From Mesorhizobium sp. Pch-S (GTDB lineage: Bacteria > Pseudomonadota > Alphaproteobacteria > Rhizobiales > Rhizobiaceae): a stretch of 64,000 bases of DNA. Both the position numbers and the translations under genes were made by a program. Position 1 is the first letter of the stretch; each line of letters opens with the position of its first letter. The notes below the pieces were generated by a model that was not told the origin of the DNA, did no database searches, and was given only the letters and a program-made list of their open reading frames with translations. Location of the stretch: positions 1,736,001 through 1,800,000 of the forward strand of contig NZ_CP029562.1 of the NCBI RefSeq assembly GCF_004136315.1. The letters run 5' to 3'. Positions 1 through 8,195 of this stretch are shown here, piece after piece.

Positions 1-50
1 AACCGCCCGGGCACAGATGTCAGCCGAAACCGGAAAATAGGAGATCGGCC

Positions 51-508
51 ATGTCGCTGCAATCACGACATCTGTTCACGCTTTTCATCGCGCTCCATCC
101 CACGTTGGATCTCGGGCAGACGCCGGCCGGCGGCCGGCGCATCTTTCCCGTCGCGGGCGGGCATTTCCGTGGCGACCGTATTCGCGGCGAGGTGTCGCCG
201 CTGATCGGTTCCGACCTGCTGCTCGCCGCCCGGACGGCACGTTCCAGCAGGATGTCAGGCTGCTGCTGGTGGCCGATGATGGCGGCCTGGTGCTGATGAC
301 CTATCGCGGCATTCGGCATGCATCGCCAGAGGTCGACGAGCGGCTGCGCCGCAACGAAGCCGTCGATGCCAGCGAATACTACCTGCGCACCACACCCTGT
401 TTCGAAACCGCGGCACCGGCCCATCAATGGCTGAACCGGATCGTCTCGGTCGCCACGGGCGGCAGGTGCCCGGGCGGCGTCGAATATGAAGTCCATGAAA
501 TCCTGTGA
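51..508 (+). pseudogene. DUF3237 family protein, frameshifted
   Basis: Two reading frames together encode one DUF3237 (UPF0311) protein of about 152 residues. The first frame gives the family N-terminus (HLFTL, LGQTPAGGRRIFPVAGGHF, RGEV). The second, from about 230, resumes at PDGT and continues through LLLVADDGGLVLMTYRGIRH to the stop at 508. The switch lies at 225-232, within gccgcccggac, and fits loss of one base. A ribosome site (aggaga) precedes the ATG at 51. The family's molecular role is not established. Either the gene is inactive or the assembly has an indel here; the protein is otherwise intact on both sides, which favours a recent event or a sequencing error. Confidence 0.8.
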
Positions 509-560
509 TGCGTCCCGGCTCACCCGAAAACCCGTTGTCCCGATACATGTGGACGGCTCG

Positions 561-821
561 ATGAGAACGAGGCGACGATACCTGCAGCGGGTCCTGGACT
601 GGTGCCATCGACACCGAGCAAGACAGCGCAGCCGCCTGGAGCTACTCGCTGACAGGGACCTGCAGGATCTCGGCTTCCGGCGCGACGACTTCGACGGCCA
701 GGCATATCCACTGCCGGCTGAAACTCGCGCTATTTTGCCTGCAGCTGCGCGTCATAGGCACTGTCCAGACGGTCCATCATGCTCTGCAGCGCCTTGTCGA
801 CGTCGACTGCCGTCGGCCTGA
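561..821 (+). CDS. DUF1127 domain small protein
   Basis: The ATG at 561 gives MRTRRRYLQRVLDWCHRHR, then a basic segment and RLELLADRDLQDLGFRRDDF, the usual DUF1127 pattern in which the conserved end reads L-x-D-x-x-L-x-D-[IL]-G. Such arginine-rich proteins of alphaproteobacteria act in RNA turnover and in phosphate or carbon adaptation where studied. Family members normally stop soon after this motif. Here the frame runs on about 35 residues with unusual composition, antisense to the next gene. A one-base shift would end it near 722 (gccggctga), so the true C-terminus is uncertain and a frameshift is possible. Confidence 0.55.
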   Translation: MRTRRRYLQRVLDWCHRHRARQRSRLELLADRDLQDLGFRRDDFDGQAYPLPAETRAILPAAARHRHCPDGPSCSAAPCRRRLPSA

Positions 822-948
822 TCTGCAGCTGCAGGGCGGCGCGGCGCAACAGGATGGCAATGTCATGCGGAGACAGCGCGGCGAGATTGTCCGCCGCCCG
901 CACGAGTTCCTCGATCAACCACTCGTCGCTGCCCGATGGTACGCCCAT
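730..948 (-). CDS. small hypothetical protein (72 aa)
   Basis: This 72-residue ORF has an ATG start and an acidic, helical sequence without membrane segments: EWLIEELVRAADNLAALSP near the N-terminus, then a helix-rich tail. It is leucine and alanine rich with regular spacing, which looks like a real helical bundle and not an antisense shadow. I do not recognise the family. Its 3' end overlaps the doubtful C-terminal extension of the convergent DUF1127 gene, so one of the two ends is probably wrong. No functional claim is made. Confidence 0.5.
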   Translation of the reverse strand: MGVPSGSDEWLIEELVRAADNLAALSPHDIAILLRRAALQLQIRPTAVDVDKALQSMMDRLDSAYDAQLQAK

Positions 949-1044
949 GCTTCCCCGCGGAGCGCTGCCTGACCGTTCCCGTATAACACAATCGGGCAGA
1001 CGAAGAAATCGCCGGGCTTGTCGGCGCGGATTGCGCGCCCGAAG

Positions 1045-1443
1045 CTATCTCGGCTGCAGGTGACTTGCCAGCTCGGCCCGGAGTGCATCCAGGCTCCAGC
1101 GCCCGGCACCGGCGGTGACGAGATACATGCAGACGACGCTCGCCAGCAGGAAGCCGGTCGCCTCCGTCGTCGGCCAATAGAAACCAGACTGATACCAGTA
1201 GGGAAACATGACGAGGAAATTGACCGAGAGGACGAATGCGGCGACGCGCGTGAACAGGCCGACGAGGATCAGCGCGCCGGCGAATATCTGCACCCAGCGC
1301 GAAGCCCAATAGATCAGGAATGCCGGATGGTCCGTAGCGACGGGCGGATGCACGAGCGTGGGGATGCTGCAGTACAGATAGGTCAGACCGCAAACGATCC
1401 GCATGAGACCCAGCATGTGCTGGGAATACTTTTCCGGCTTCAT
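1045..1443 (-). CDS. DoxX family membrane protein
   Basis: The 132-residue protein has four hydrophobic segments: about residues 10-28 (LMRIVCGLTYLYCS), 50-68 (IFAGALILVGLFTRVAAF), 70-85 and 95-112. It matches the DoxX/DoxD-like layout, including the early R-[IL]-x-x-G-L-x-[FY] helix and the G-A-L-I-L-x-G-L-F-T-R motif of helix two. DoxX-type proteins sit in the inner membrane and are linked to redox or thiol stress in some bacteria; the substrate here is unknown. The start is an ATG facing the AT-rich spacer 1444-1640, which probably holds its promoter. Confidence 0.85.
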   Translation of the reverse strand: MKPEKYSQHMLGLMRIVCGLTYLYCSIPTLVHPPVATDHPAFLIYWASRWVQIFAGALILVGLFTRVAAFVLSVNFLVMFPYWYQSGFYWPTTEATGFLLASVVCMYLVTAGAGRWSLDALRAELASHLQPR

Positions 1444-1796
1444 GACACGCGCCCCAATCGTGTCTCATCTATTGCAGAACCGACGACGATGTAAATCGAC
1501 AAAAATCGCCGACAAATCGATCAAGAAAATCCAAAATACGAAATAAATTTCAATATTTGTCAACCCGTTTTCATATTACAAAACGCATACAGCATCCGTG
1601 AATTTATATGGATGTATACTAGTATGCATGACGACAACCATCGTTGTTCATTCCGGCGCCGGCGCGCCGATGGAGCCACCAGACATCGCCTGATCGTGCC
1701 CTCGTCACGCTCCCCGCGGTCCGTCAAAATACGTCATCTGCCGTATTTGTGAAACCGCATCGGACTGCTACCTCCGGGAGCAAAACGAGCAGCACC
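1444..1796. other. AT-rich intergenic region
   Basis: Bases 1490-1630 are markedly AT-rich compared with the GC-rich surroundings and include the 10-bp palindrome ATACTAGTAT at about 1616-1625. This is the likely promoter region for DoxX (minus strand) and possibly for the plus-strand ORF downstream. A short frame from ATG 1628 stops at about 1693 and is not called. Confidence 0.4.
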
Positions 1797-2135
1797 ATGG
1801 CCCCCTCCGAACCAAGTCGCGACCAGGTCACATGCGAGCAGCATGAGCTCGCCGACCTCAGACACGTGCAGTCGTTCCGCTCGGGGCAGCCGGTGCCCGA
1901 ATGGCTGCTGTTCCTCGAACCGCAAAGCCGGCAGGCAAACCGCGGCACGTTCTGCTTTGCCGCCGACGCCGACCTCTACGAGAAGCGGGGCAGATACTGG
2001 CTGCTGCCCACCAATCCGCTGACGATGGAGTTCATGTTCGCGATGATCGGAACGCAGGATTGCACGCTCATCGCCGGAAGCCAGCAGATGTCATGGCCGG
2101 CACAGATCATGACGGCACGTTCGGCCGTGACGTGA
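1797..2135 (+). CDS. hypothetical protein
   Basis: The frame is open from 1644 (TTG), but the part that looks protein-like begins at ATG 1797. It gives 112 residues including SGQPVPEWLLFLEPQ, FCFAADADLYEKRGRYW and a hydrophobic stretch near TMEFMFAMIG. No family is recognised and the ribosome site is poor (GGGAG lies about 17 bases upstream). It lies alone between the DoxX promoter region and a convergent secreted-protein gene. It may be a real orphan gene or the end of a decayed one. Confidence 0.35.
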   Translation: MAPSEPSRDQVTCEQHELADLRHVQSFRSGQPVPEWLLFLEPQSRQANRGTFCFAADADLYEKRGRYWLLPTNPLTMEFMFAMIGTQDCTLIAGSQQMSWPAQIMTARSAVT

Positions 2136-2210
2136 GAATGCTCGCGGTGGTGATCGGCCGCCTGCCGACCAACGTCCTGCCGGAATCAGCTGGCCTTCGC
2201 GCCTGTTGCG

Positions 2211-2675
2211 TCAGTTCACCCGGTCGGGGCACAGCGCCTTGAACTGCCCGAGTGCAACGTCGTAACCGGACGCGCTGGAACCGTCCAACGGCTCCTTCCC
2301 GTCGGCCTCGACCAGCAGGAATTCTGTCGCGGTTCCGGCCGCGTCATAGTCCGGGTTCCTGCCCTTGAACCGGTAGTCCTGTCCATAGAAGGTCTTGAAC
2401 GCGCCGGTTTCGCAATTGGCGGTGATTTCCGGCTGCAGTTCGGTCTTCATGGTGTCGGACACGCATTTGCGCGTGACCTTCTGCACATATTCGCGGCAGT
2501 AGGCGATGGCGTTGGCCTTGGTGAGTTTGGCGGCGATCCTGGCGTCGACAGAGTCGATGTTCGACTTGTCGGTTATCGTCACTTCCTCGCCGGCGCGTGA
2601 GCCGTAGAAAATCGTTTCGGCCTGGGCGACGGCGCTCATGGCAAGCAGCAGCCCGATCGTGGTAACTATGCGCAT
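2211..2675 (-). CDS. secreted/periplasmic hypothetical protein
   Basis: The ATG at 2675 gives a clear signal peptide (MRIVTTIGLLLAMSAVAQA, cleavage after AQA) and a mature protein of about 135 residues. The mature part has four cysteines (YCREY, RKCVSD, NCETG, LCPD) that could form two disulfides in the periplasm. The open frame extends 11 codons upstream, but those residues do not look like a signal peptide and a ribosome site (aaggaacg) precedes 2675. The family is not recognised; similar small secreted proteins are common in Rhizobiales. It appears monocistronic. Confidence 0.75.
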   Translation of the reverse strand: MRIVTTIGLLLAMSAVAQAETIFYGSRAGEEVTITDKSNIDSVDARIAAKLTKANAIAYCREYVQKVTRKCVSDTMKTELQPEITANCETGAFKTFYGQDYRFKGRNPDYDAAGTATEFLLVEADGKEPLDGSSASGYDVALGQFKALCPDRVN

Positions 2676-2928
2676 CTTCGTTCCTTTCCAGCCGGGCTCT
2701 GATAACACGCCACGGCTCCCCTTCGCCTCCCATTGCTGCAGATGTTGCGGCGCCCTTCCCCAGCATGCGCGACCTGCCGGAATTCGTGTTCGCCCCAGCT
2801 TGGGCTTTTTTGCGGCACCTTGCCCGGCATTGCGCCGTGGACCAAACGATTGGTGCCTTGCCCTGCCATCCGCACAAGGATCGGATGGCCGATCGACAAG
2901 CCGGAGGCGACAGGGCTCCTGGCGGCAC

Positions 2929-3261
2929 TCAGGGGAAGATCAGATAGGTCTTGCGAACCGTCTCGATGATGTTCCATTCGCCTTCCGTGTTGGCGGCGAA
3001 ATAGATCGCGTCGCCGGCACGGAACGGGATCGGTTCGCCGCCATCCGGGGTGAAGCTGCCCTGGCCCGAGATGAAATAGCTGTATTCTGCCTGCGGCACC
3101 TGACGACGGAAGCGGCCCGGCGTGCATTCCCAGAAACCGGTGGAGCCGACCGGGATCTCCTGATCGGCCGCGGTCCTGAAAAGAGCTGCCGGCTCGCTCG
3201 TCGGCCTGCTGACCGCCACCGGCGCACCGAACGCGTCGGCACGGATCAGGGTTGGGGACAC
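2929..3261 (-). CDS. cupin domain protein (EutQ/DUF861-like)
   Basis: The 110-residue single-domain cupin contains the double-stranded beta-helix pattern: TGFWECTPGRFRR, then AEYSYFISGQGSFTPDGGEP and FRAGDAIYFAANTEGEWNI. This layout matches the DUF861 cupin_3 group (EutQ-like; often next to amino-acid or polyamine catabolism genes). The start is a GTG at 3261 preceded by a good ribosome site (ggagaa, 7 bases away). Metal ligands typical of dioxygenase cupins are not obvious, so a binding or isomerase role is as likely as catalysis. The substrate is unknown. Confidence 0.8.
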   Translation of the reverse strand: MSPTLIRADAFGAPVAVSRPTSEPAALFRTAADQEIPVGSTGFWECTPGRFRRQVPQAEYSYFISGQGSFTPDGGEPIPFRAGDAIYFAANTEGEWNIIETVRKTYLIFP

Positions 3262-3290
3262 GATAGGGTTCTCCTGTTTTTGGAAGACGA

Positions 3291-3431
3291 TCAGACAAGC
3301 CGATAGAACTTGTAAGAGTAATAGGAGATCACCAGCGCAATGGCGATCATACGCAAGCCGTTTCGTCTGTTAATCCACTCTCCGAAGAACGTGCCTAGGA
3401 AATCCAGCAGAATGCCGATGAGGTCGACCAT
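3291..3431 (-). CDS. small membrane protein (46 aa)
   Basis: Reading the minus strand from ATG 3431 to the stop at 3291 gives 46 residues beginning MVDLIGILLDFLGTFFGEW. After a basic patch (NRRNG) comes a second hydrophobic helix, MIAIALVISYYSYKFYRLV. Two short hydrophobic helices separated by a basic loop are typical of small inner-membrane proteins. An in-frame GTG at 3452 would add seven residues. It lies 30 bases upstream of the cupin gene on the same strand and could share its transcript. No homologous family is known to me. Confidence 0.55.
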   Translation of the reverse strand: MVDLIGILLDFLGTFFGEWINRRNGLRMIAIALVISYYSYKFYRLV

Positions 3432-3526
3432 CGAATGGATCTGGGCACTCACGCGCGGATTTCCAATAGCCCGTATCCGTTGAAATTGCGCGGCGCCCGT
3501 TTCTGGCAGTCTTCGACCGATCCGAA

Positions 3527-3733
3527 ATGACGACCACGTATCGCATGAAGCGCCACAAGAACAGCGTCAGCCACATGCTGCGCCTTCGGCAGGAAGGTCA
3601 GCGCACGATCTGTCTGAGCCTGGGTGACGGCGATACCGACCAACAATTTGCGCAGATCTTTCCGCAAGCCATGAAAGACTATGCCGACGAGCTGACACGC
3701 GAAGGCCGCAACGTGAGGTTTGACATTCCATAG
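3527..3733 (+). CDS. small hypothetical protein (68 aa)
   Basis: ATG 3527 opens a 68-residue frame with a basic N-terminus (TTYRMKRHKNSVSHMLR) and an acidic helical end (FAQIFPQAMKDYADELTRE). The composition is plausible for a real protein, but the ribosome site is weak and no family is recognised. It ends 11 bases before the convergent AraC gene's stop. It is reported at low confidence as the only reasonable coding candidate in this spacer. Confidence 0.35.
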   Translation: MTTTYRMKRHKNSVSHMLRLRQEGQRTICLSLGDGDTDQQFAQIFPQAMKDYADELTREGRNVRFDIP

Positions 3734-3744
3734 CGCATCGCCAA

Positions 3745-4734
3745 TCAGGCCGGACCTTCCTGCCTGACGCGCTCGGGCGTCGTACCGGTCCAGCTCCTGA
3801 AGGCGCGGTAGAAGGAGTTCGGCTCGTCGAAGCCGAGCAGGAAGGCGATCTCGGCGGCCGGGAGCGTGGTCTTTTCGAGATAGTGGCGTGCCAGCGCCTC
3901 GCGCGTTTCGTTGAGGATCTGCTGGTAGCTGGTGCCTTCCGCCTCGACCCGACGCTGCAACGTACGCTTGCTCATGGCAAGCTTGCGGCCGATCGCCTCC
4001 ATCGAGACGAGACCACTGGGCAGCCCTTCGAGCAGGGCGGAGCGAACACGCCTGGTCGTCGTCACCGGCATGTCGAGATCGGACAGGCGCCGGCGCAGCT
4101 CCGGCTCGAAAGCCGCCCACAATTGTTCGTTCGAGGTGAGGAAGGGTCGCCTCGCATCCGCCGTCGCAAAGGTCACGGCATGGCCGGCGCCGCATTTCAT
4201 GCCGACCCCTAGGAACGCTTCATAGGGTGCGAGCGGTGACGGCAGCACGGTGGTCGAAACATCGAGTGGCCGGATTGTTTCGCGTGTGCCCATGCGCACC
4301 AATGCCACACAGAACAGCAGCTCCATCACCACCAGCGAGACCGGTGGTGTCAGCGGCGCGTCGAGCCAGGTGAATTCCATGGTGGTGACGTCACCCTTTT
4401 CGAGGACATCGAGCCGGATCGGCGCGACGAGCGCCTTGTATCTGGCGATGCGCTGCGCGGCCACGATGAGGTTCGGGCTGCACAGCGCGGCAAACAGAGG
4501 CGGCGAGAAGGACTCCGCCCGGACCACCTCGCAGAAGCGGATGGGCAGGAGTGCATCCTGCATCTCATCCTCGATGCCGTGCCAGAGGCGGTAATAGTCC
4601 TGCGAAGACAGGCGTACCGACGGCTGCCGCATGAGATCGTCCGCCAGCCCGGCGCGGCGCAGCACATTGGCCGGCACCACGCCGAGATCGCGCAGCAGCG
4701 ACTGCGATGTGGTGTTGAGGGCGTAGCTGTGCAT
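3745..4734 (-). CDS. AraC family transcriptional regulator (OruR/ArgR-like)
   Basis: The 329-residue protein has an N-terminal ligand-sensing domain of the Arabinose_bd (PF12625) type, residues about 20-210, and a C-terminal AraC double helix-turn-helix, residues about 230-325. The DNA-binding part shows the first HTH around SMEAIGRKLAMSKRTLQRR and the second around AAEIAFLLGFDEPNSFYRAF, ending TGTTPERVRQ as expected. It lies directly upstream of the short-chain dehydrogenase at 4771-5598 on the same strand with a 36-base gap in the order SDR then regulator, so it may control that gene and be co-transcribed with it. The effector is unknown. Confidence 0.9.
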   Translation of the reverse strand: MHSYALNTTSQSLLRDLGVVPANVLRRAGLADDLMRQPSVRLSSQDYYRLWHGIEDEMQDALLPIRFCEVVRAESFSPPLFAALCSPNLIVAAQRIARYKALVAPIRLDVLEKGDVTTMEFTWLDAPLTPPVSLVVMELLFCVALVRMGTRETIRPLDVSTTVLPSPLAPYEAFLGVGMKCGAGHAVTFATADARRPFLTSNEQLWAAFEPELRRRLSDLDMPVTTTRRVRSALLEGLPSGLVSMEAIGRKLAMSKRTLQRRVEAEGTSYQQILNETREALARHYLEKTTLPAAEIAFLLGFDEPNSFYRAFRSWTGTTPERVRQEGPA

Positions 4735-4770
4735 GGCAGCGTTAGACCACCAAGGCGCGCCGCGTGTCCA

Positions 4771-5598
4771 TCACTTCGCGCCTTCGATGCTGAAGCGGGC
4801 CTTCATGCCGGAGAAGAATGCCGCATCGCTGCTGGCACGGCGCTCCGCCAGAAGGGCCACCGCATCCGCGCCGGCTTCCCAGCGCAGCTGACCGGTCTTG
4901 TCGGCCGTCGCGGCGTAGACGACCTCGGCGATGCGCTCGGGCGACGAGCCCTGCGCCATCATCGGGCCGAGCACCTCGATGGCCTTCTGCACCAGTGGCT
5001 GGTATTCGACGAGCCCGGGATCGTTGCTGACGTCGAGCGAGCGGCCGCCGAAATCGGTGTCGATGCCGCCCGGCTGCACGATCTTCACCTCGATGCCGAG
5101 CGGCGCGAGTTCGTATTGCAGTGCCTCGGACAGGCCTTCCACGGCGAATTTGGTGCCGTGGTAGAGGCTGTTGAGCGGGAAGGTGATGCGGCCACCGATC
5201 GACGACACGTTGACGATGGTGCCGCCGCGGTTGGTGCGGAAATGCGGCAGCAGCGCCTTGGTGGTCGCGATCAGGCCAAGCACGTTGACATCGAACTGGC
5301 GCGCGATCTTTTCCTGCGACGTCGCCTCAAGCGGGCCATAGGTGCCGTAGCCGGCATTGTTGATCAGCGCATCGATGCGGCCGAAGCGATCGAGGCCGGC
5401 ATCCACCGCGGCATGGATGGAGGCGTTGTCCTGAACATCGAGGCGGGTGACCAGCGTGTTGTCGAGCCGGTCGAGTTCGTTCTCATGCTCGGGCCGGCGC
5501 ATCGTCGCGACGACGTTCCAGCCCCGTGCCTGGAACAGCCTGGCCGTGGCACGGCCAAGCCCGCTCGATGTGCCGGTGATGAAGACGGTGTTTGACAT
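4771..5598 (-). CDS. short-chain dehydrogenase/reductase (classical SDR)
   Basis: The 275-residue classical SDR has the cofactor motif TGTSSGLG at residues 8-15, the NNAG motif (LINNAGYG) and the catalytic pair YHGTK with the upstream serine in NVSSIGG. MRR after the second beta strand suggests NADP preference. The longer C-terminal half (ELAPLGIEVKIVQPGGIDTDF) places it with oxidoreductases acting on hydrophobic alcohols or ketones; the substrate cannot be told. ATG start at 5598. The AraC gene follows closely on the same strand. Confidence 0.9.
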   Translation of the reverse strand: MSNTVFITGTSSGLGRATARLFQARGWNVVATMRRPEHENELDRLDNTLVTRLDVQDNASIHAAVDAGLDRFGRIDALINNAGYGTYGPLEATSQEKIARQFDVNVLGLIATTKALLPHFRTNRGGTIVNVSSIGGRITFPLNSLYHGTKFAVEGLSEALQYELAPLGIEVKIVQPGGIDTDFGGRSLDVSNDPGLVEYQPLVQKAIEVLGPMMAQGSSPERIAEVVYAATADKTGQLRWEAGADAVALLAERRASSDAAFFSGMKARFSIEGAK

Positions 5599-5717
5599 GT
5601 CATGCTCCTGTTGATGCGGAGCAAGTTATGGAGGAGCAGCGCTTCATACACTGGCGAACGACGCCAATCCGCAATCCGATCGCGCCAAAATGCGGCGCAC
5701 GGAACGCACCGTCCGCT

Positions 5718-5930
5718 CTAGTCTTTCGCCCGATAGGCCTCAGGCACGACAAAGACCTCGTCGGCGCGACCGTAGCCGCCGTCCGGCACTTCCTCGATCA
5801 GCACCATCGTGTGCGGGCGCGCGGCCTCGCTGAAATAGTCGACGAACAAGGCGGTGACGCGGTGGACGATCTCCTGCTTCTGGGCTTTCGACAGGGCGGC
5901 TTGCGGCACCTTGATGTTGGCGAAGGGCAT
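5718..5930 (-). CDS. 4-oxalocrotonate tautomerase family protein
   Basis: The 70-residue protein starts Met-Pro, so removal of Met exposes the catalytic Pro1 of the tautomerase superfamily. The beta-alpha-beta fold is visible (FANIKVP, then helix ALSKAQKQEIVHRVTALFVDYF, then MVLIEEVPDGGYGRADE). Members are small hexamers acting on 2-hydroxydienoates or related keto acids. It lies 31 bases downstream of the SDR at 5961-6695 on the same strand and is probably co-transcribed with it, perhaps as a small detoxification operon. Confidence 0.88.
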   Translation of the reverse strand: MPFANIKVPQAALSKAQKQEIVHRVTALFVDYFSEAARPHTMVLIEEVPDGGYGRADEVFVVPEAYRAKD

Positions 5931-5960
5931 ATCGGTTTCTCCAGCTTTGAGTGAAGCGGC

Positions 5961-6695
5961 TCAGATGACGCCGCCATTGGCGCGGATGACCTGGCCGTTG
6001 ACCCAGCCGCCTTCGGGCGAGGCCAGGAAGGCGACGACGCCGGCGATATCCTCAGGTTGGCCCAGCCGCTTTAGCGGGTTCATGGCTTTGATGGCGCGAA
6101 CCTGCTCGTCGCTCTTGCCCTCGAGGAAAAACCGCGTCTCGACCGGACCGGGCGCAACCGCATTGACGGTGATGCCGCGGGGCCCGAGCTCTTTGGCGAG
6201 AATGTGGGTCATGGCCTCGACCGCCGCCTTGGTGGCGGCATAGACGCCGTAGCCCGGCTGGTAGAGGCCGACGACGCTGGACGAAAAGGAGATGATGCGG
6301 CCGCCATCGCGCAGCCGTCGCGCCGCTTCGCGCATGCCGCGGAAGACGCCACCGAGATTGAGCGCGACCTGGCGGTCGAAATCAGCATCCGCGACGTCGG
6401 CGAGCGCACCGAGTTTCATGGTGCCGGCATTGTTGACGAGAACGTCGACGCCACCGAATGCCTGTTCGGCAGTATCGAACAGCGTCGCAGCGCCGGACGT
6501 TTCGCCGATATCGGCCTGGACGGCGACGGCATGGCCGCCTTGCGCTTCGATGGCGGCGACGACCTGTTCAGCCTCCTCGCGGCCCCGCGCATAGTTGACG
6601 ACGACGGCGAAACCATCCTGGGCGAGCCGTTGCGCCATGGCGGCGCCGATGCCTCTCGATGCGCCGGTGACGATGGCGACACGTTGTTTTTCCAT
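5961..6695 (-). CDS. SDR family oxidoreductase (glucose/3-oxoacyl reductase-like)
   Basis: The start is set at ATG 6695 (MEKQRVAIVTGASRGIG); the open frame continues 33 codons upstream but without protein-like sequence. The 244-residue protein has the Rossmann motif TGASRGIG, the NNAG motif, catalytic YAATK, and the C-terminal SPEGGWVNGQVIRANGG typical of FabG-like SDRs. The regulator at 6836 is divergent with a 140-base promoter region between, a classic LysR arrangement, so this gene (with the tautomerase) is probably its target. Confidence 0.9.
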   Translation of the reverse strand: MEKQRVAIVTGASRGIGAAMAQRLAQDGFAVVVNYARGREEAEQVVAAIEAQGGHAVAVQADIGETSGAATLFDTAEQAFGGVDVLVNNAGTMKLGALADVADADFDRQVALNLGGVFRGMREAARRLRDGGRIISFSSSVVGLYQPGYGVYAATKAAVEAMTHILAKELGPRGITVNAVAPGPVETRFFLEGKSDEQVRAIKAMNPLKRLGQPEDIAGVVAFLASPEGGWVNGQVIRANGGVI

Positions 6696-6835
6696 GATGC
6701 GATCTCCTGTGTTGTGGTCAGGAGATAGCGATCGCAACGTTCGGGATAATCGTCCTTCTCCCGCCATCACTATTCGGATATTCTGAACAATCATGGACGG
6801 CTCCCATGAGCCGCTTTGCGAGGTCTCGACGCCAG

Positions 6836-7729
6836 ATGGATCGCCTCGAGCAGATGCGCCTGTTCGTGCAGGTGGTGGAACGGCGCAGCTTCACGGCAGC
6901 GGCGGCGGATCTCGGCCTGCCGCGCTCCACCGCCACAGAGGCCCTGAAAAGCCTGGAAACCAATCTCGGCACCCGCCTGCTGGAACGGACGACGCGGCAT
7001 GTGGCACCGACACCGGACGGGGAGGATTATTACCGGCGCTGCCTGGACATCCTCGCCCGGCTCGACGAGGCCGAAAGCGACCTGCGCGGCGGCCAGCCGC
7101 GCGGGCAGCTGCGGGTGGATGCGCCCGGCCTGTTGACCCACACCTTCCTTCTGCCGCGCTTGCCGGAGTTCCTGGCGCGCTATCCGCTGATCGACCTGCA
7201 TCTGGGACAAGGCGACCGGCTGGTCGACCTGGTGCGGGAAGGCATCCATTGCGCGATCCGGGCAGGCGAGCCGGCGAGCAGCGGCATGATCCTGCGGCGG
7301 CTGGGCACGATCGAGGAGATCACCTGCGCGAGCCCGGCCTATCTGGCACAGCACGGCACGCCGCGAAGTCCGGACGACCTCGACGGGCATAGCATGGCGG
7401 GCTTCGTGTCGTCGCGCACCGGCGAGGTGATGCCGCTGGAGTTCACGGTCGAGGGCAGCGTGCGCAAGATCGTGCTGCCCAGCCGCGTGACGAGCAACAA
7501 TTCCGATACGGCGGCGGGCCTGGCGCGGCTCGGCCTCGGCCTGATCCAGGCGCCGCGCTATCGCTTCACGCAGGATCTGTCGAGCGGCGCGCTGGTCGAG
7601 GTCCTCAAGGCAACGCCGCCGCCGCCGACGCCGCTGTCGGCGCTCTACCCGCAGAACCGGCAGGTCGCGCCACGCCTGCGGGTTTTCCTGGACTGGGTAG
7701 CGGAGGTGTTCCGGCAGGCCGCGCTTTAG
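6836..7729 (+). CDS. LysR family transcriptional regulator
   Basis: ATG 6836 gives MDRLEQMRLFVQVVERRSF, the standard LysR N-terminus; ten codons upstream are also open but unlikely to be used. The winged HTH spans residues 1-60 (SFTAAAADLGLPRSTATEALKSLE), followed by a periplasmic-binding-like effector domain to residue about 290. The subgroup resembles regulators of SDR genes (PCP_red_LysR type, with TLG..EEITCASPAYL). It is divergent from the SDR at 5961-6695 and probably controls it from the shared intergenic DNA, 6696-6835. Confidence 0.92.
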   Translation: MDRLEQMRLFVQVVERRSFTAAAADLGLPRSTATEALKSLETNLGTRLLERTTRHVAPTPDGEDYYRRCLDILARLDEAESDLRGGQPRGQLRVDAPGLLTHTFLLPRLPEFLARYPLIDLHLGQGDRLVDLVREGIHCAIRAGEPASSGMILRRLGTIEEITCASPAYLAQHGTPRSPDDLDGHSMAGFVSSRTGEVMPLEFTVEGSVRKIVLPSRVTSNNSDTAAGLARLGLGLIQAPRYRFTQDLSSGALVEVLKATPPPPTPLSALYPQNRQVAPRLRVFLDWVAEVFRQAAL

Positions 7730-7794
7730 GCCGCTGAAGCGGCAAGGCGGTAATATCACCGTGGGTGGCGGGTGCTTCCCAAAGACCCTCAAGG

Positions 7795-8046
7795 TCAGCG
7801 CGGGGGCCAGGGATCATAGTTTCTTTTGTCGATCAGGTCGTAAGTGACGATGCCGCGCTGCCGGCACCATTGCGAGGCCGTGGTTTCCGCCTCGGCCGTG
7901 GCAGCTTCGGTGCGGTCCGGGTTCCGGGCAACAATCCAGCCCGAACCTTCTGTCTCCTGTCCGAGGGCGTCGAAGACAGTGACCTTGTAAAGCATCTGCT
8001 CACCGACGCGCAGGATCTCAAGTTCAAGAGACAGGGATTCGGCCAC
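7795..8046 (-). CDS. small hypothetical protein (83 aa)
   Basis: A GTG start at 8046 gives an 83-residue soluble protein with regular beta-strand spacing (SLELEILRVGEQMLYKVTVFDALGQ) and a tail holding ATASQWCRQRG-like helix and DLIDKRNYDPWPPR. The composition and codon use look genuine. I recognise the type as a conserved alphaproteobacterial small protein but cannot name a function. It lies convergent with the LysR gene and divergent from the serine hydrolase. Confidence 0.6.
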   Translation of the reverse strand: MAESLSLELEILRVGEQMLYKVTVFDALGQETEGSGWIVARNPDRTEAATAEAETTASQWCRQRGIVTYDLIDKRNYDPWPPR

Positions 8047-8195
8047 TCGTTCCCCCGAAGCTGTAACGCGATGCGCAAGAACAGATAGTTCAATTCACCA
8101 ACGTAGTCGCGAGGATTCCCGACGCGACAAGCCGCAGTTGCGCGCGGTCAAAAATTTACCGGATTGTCCAAAGCAAATCCGGTCCCGATTGGAGC

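Noticed and set aside
2805-2825. Hairpin plus T-run as a terminator (gccccagcttgggctttttt)
   Set aside because: Only a four-bp stem and no plus-strand gene ends upstream.
4579-5595. 338-codon plus-strand ORF opposite the SDR gene
   Set aside because: The SDR on the minus strand has all catalytic motifs; the plus-strand frame has none.
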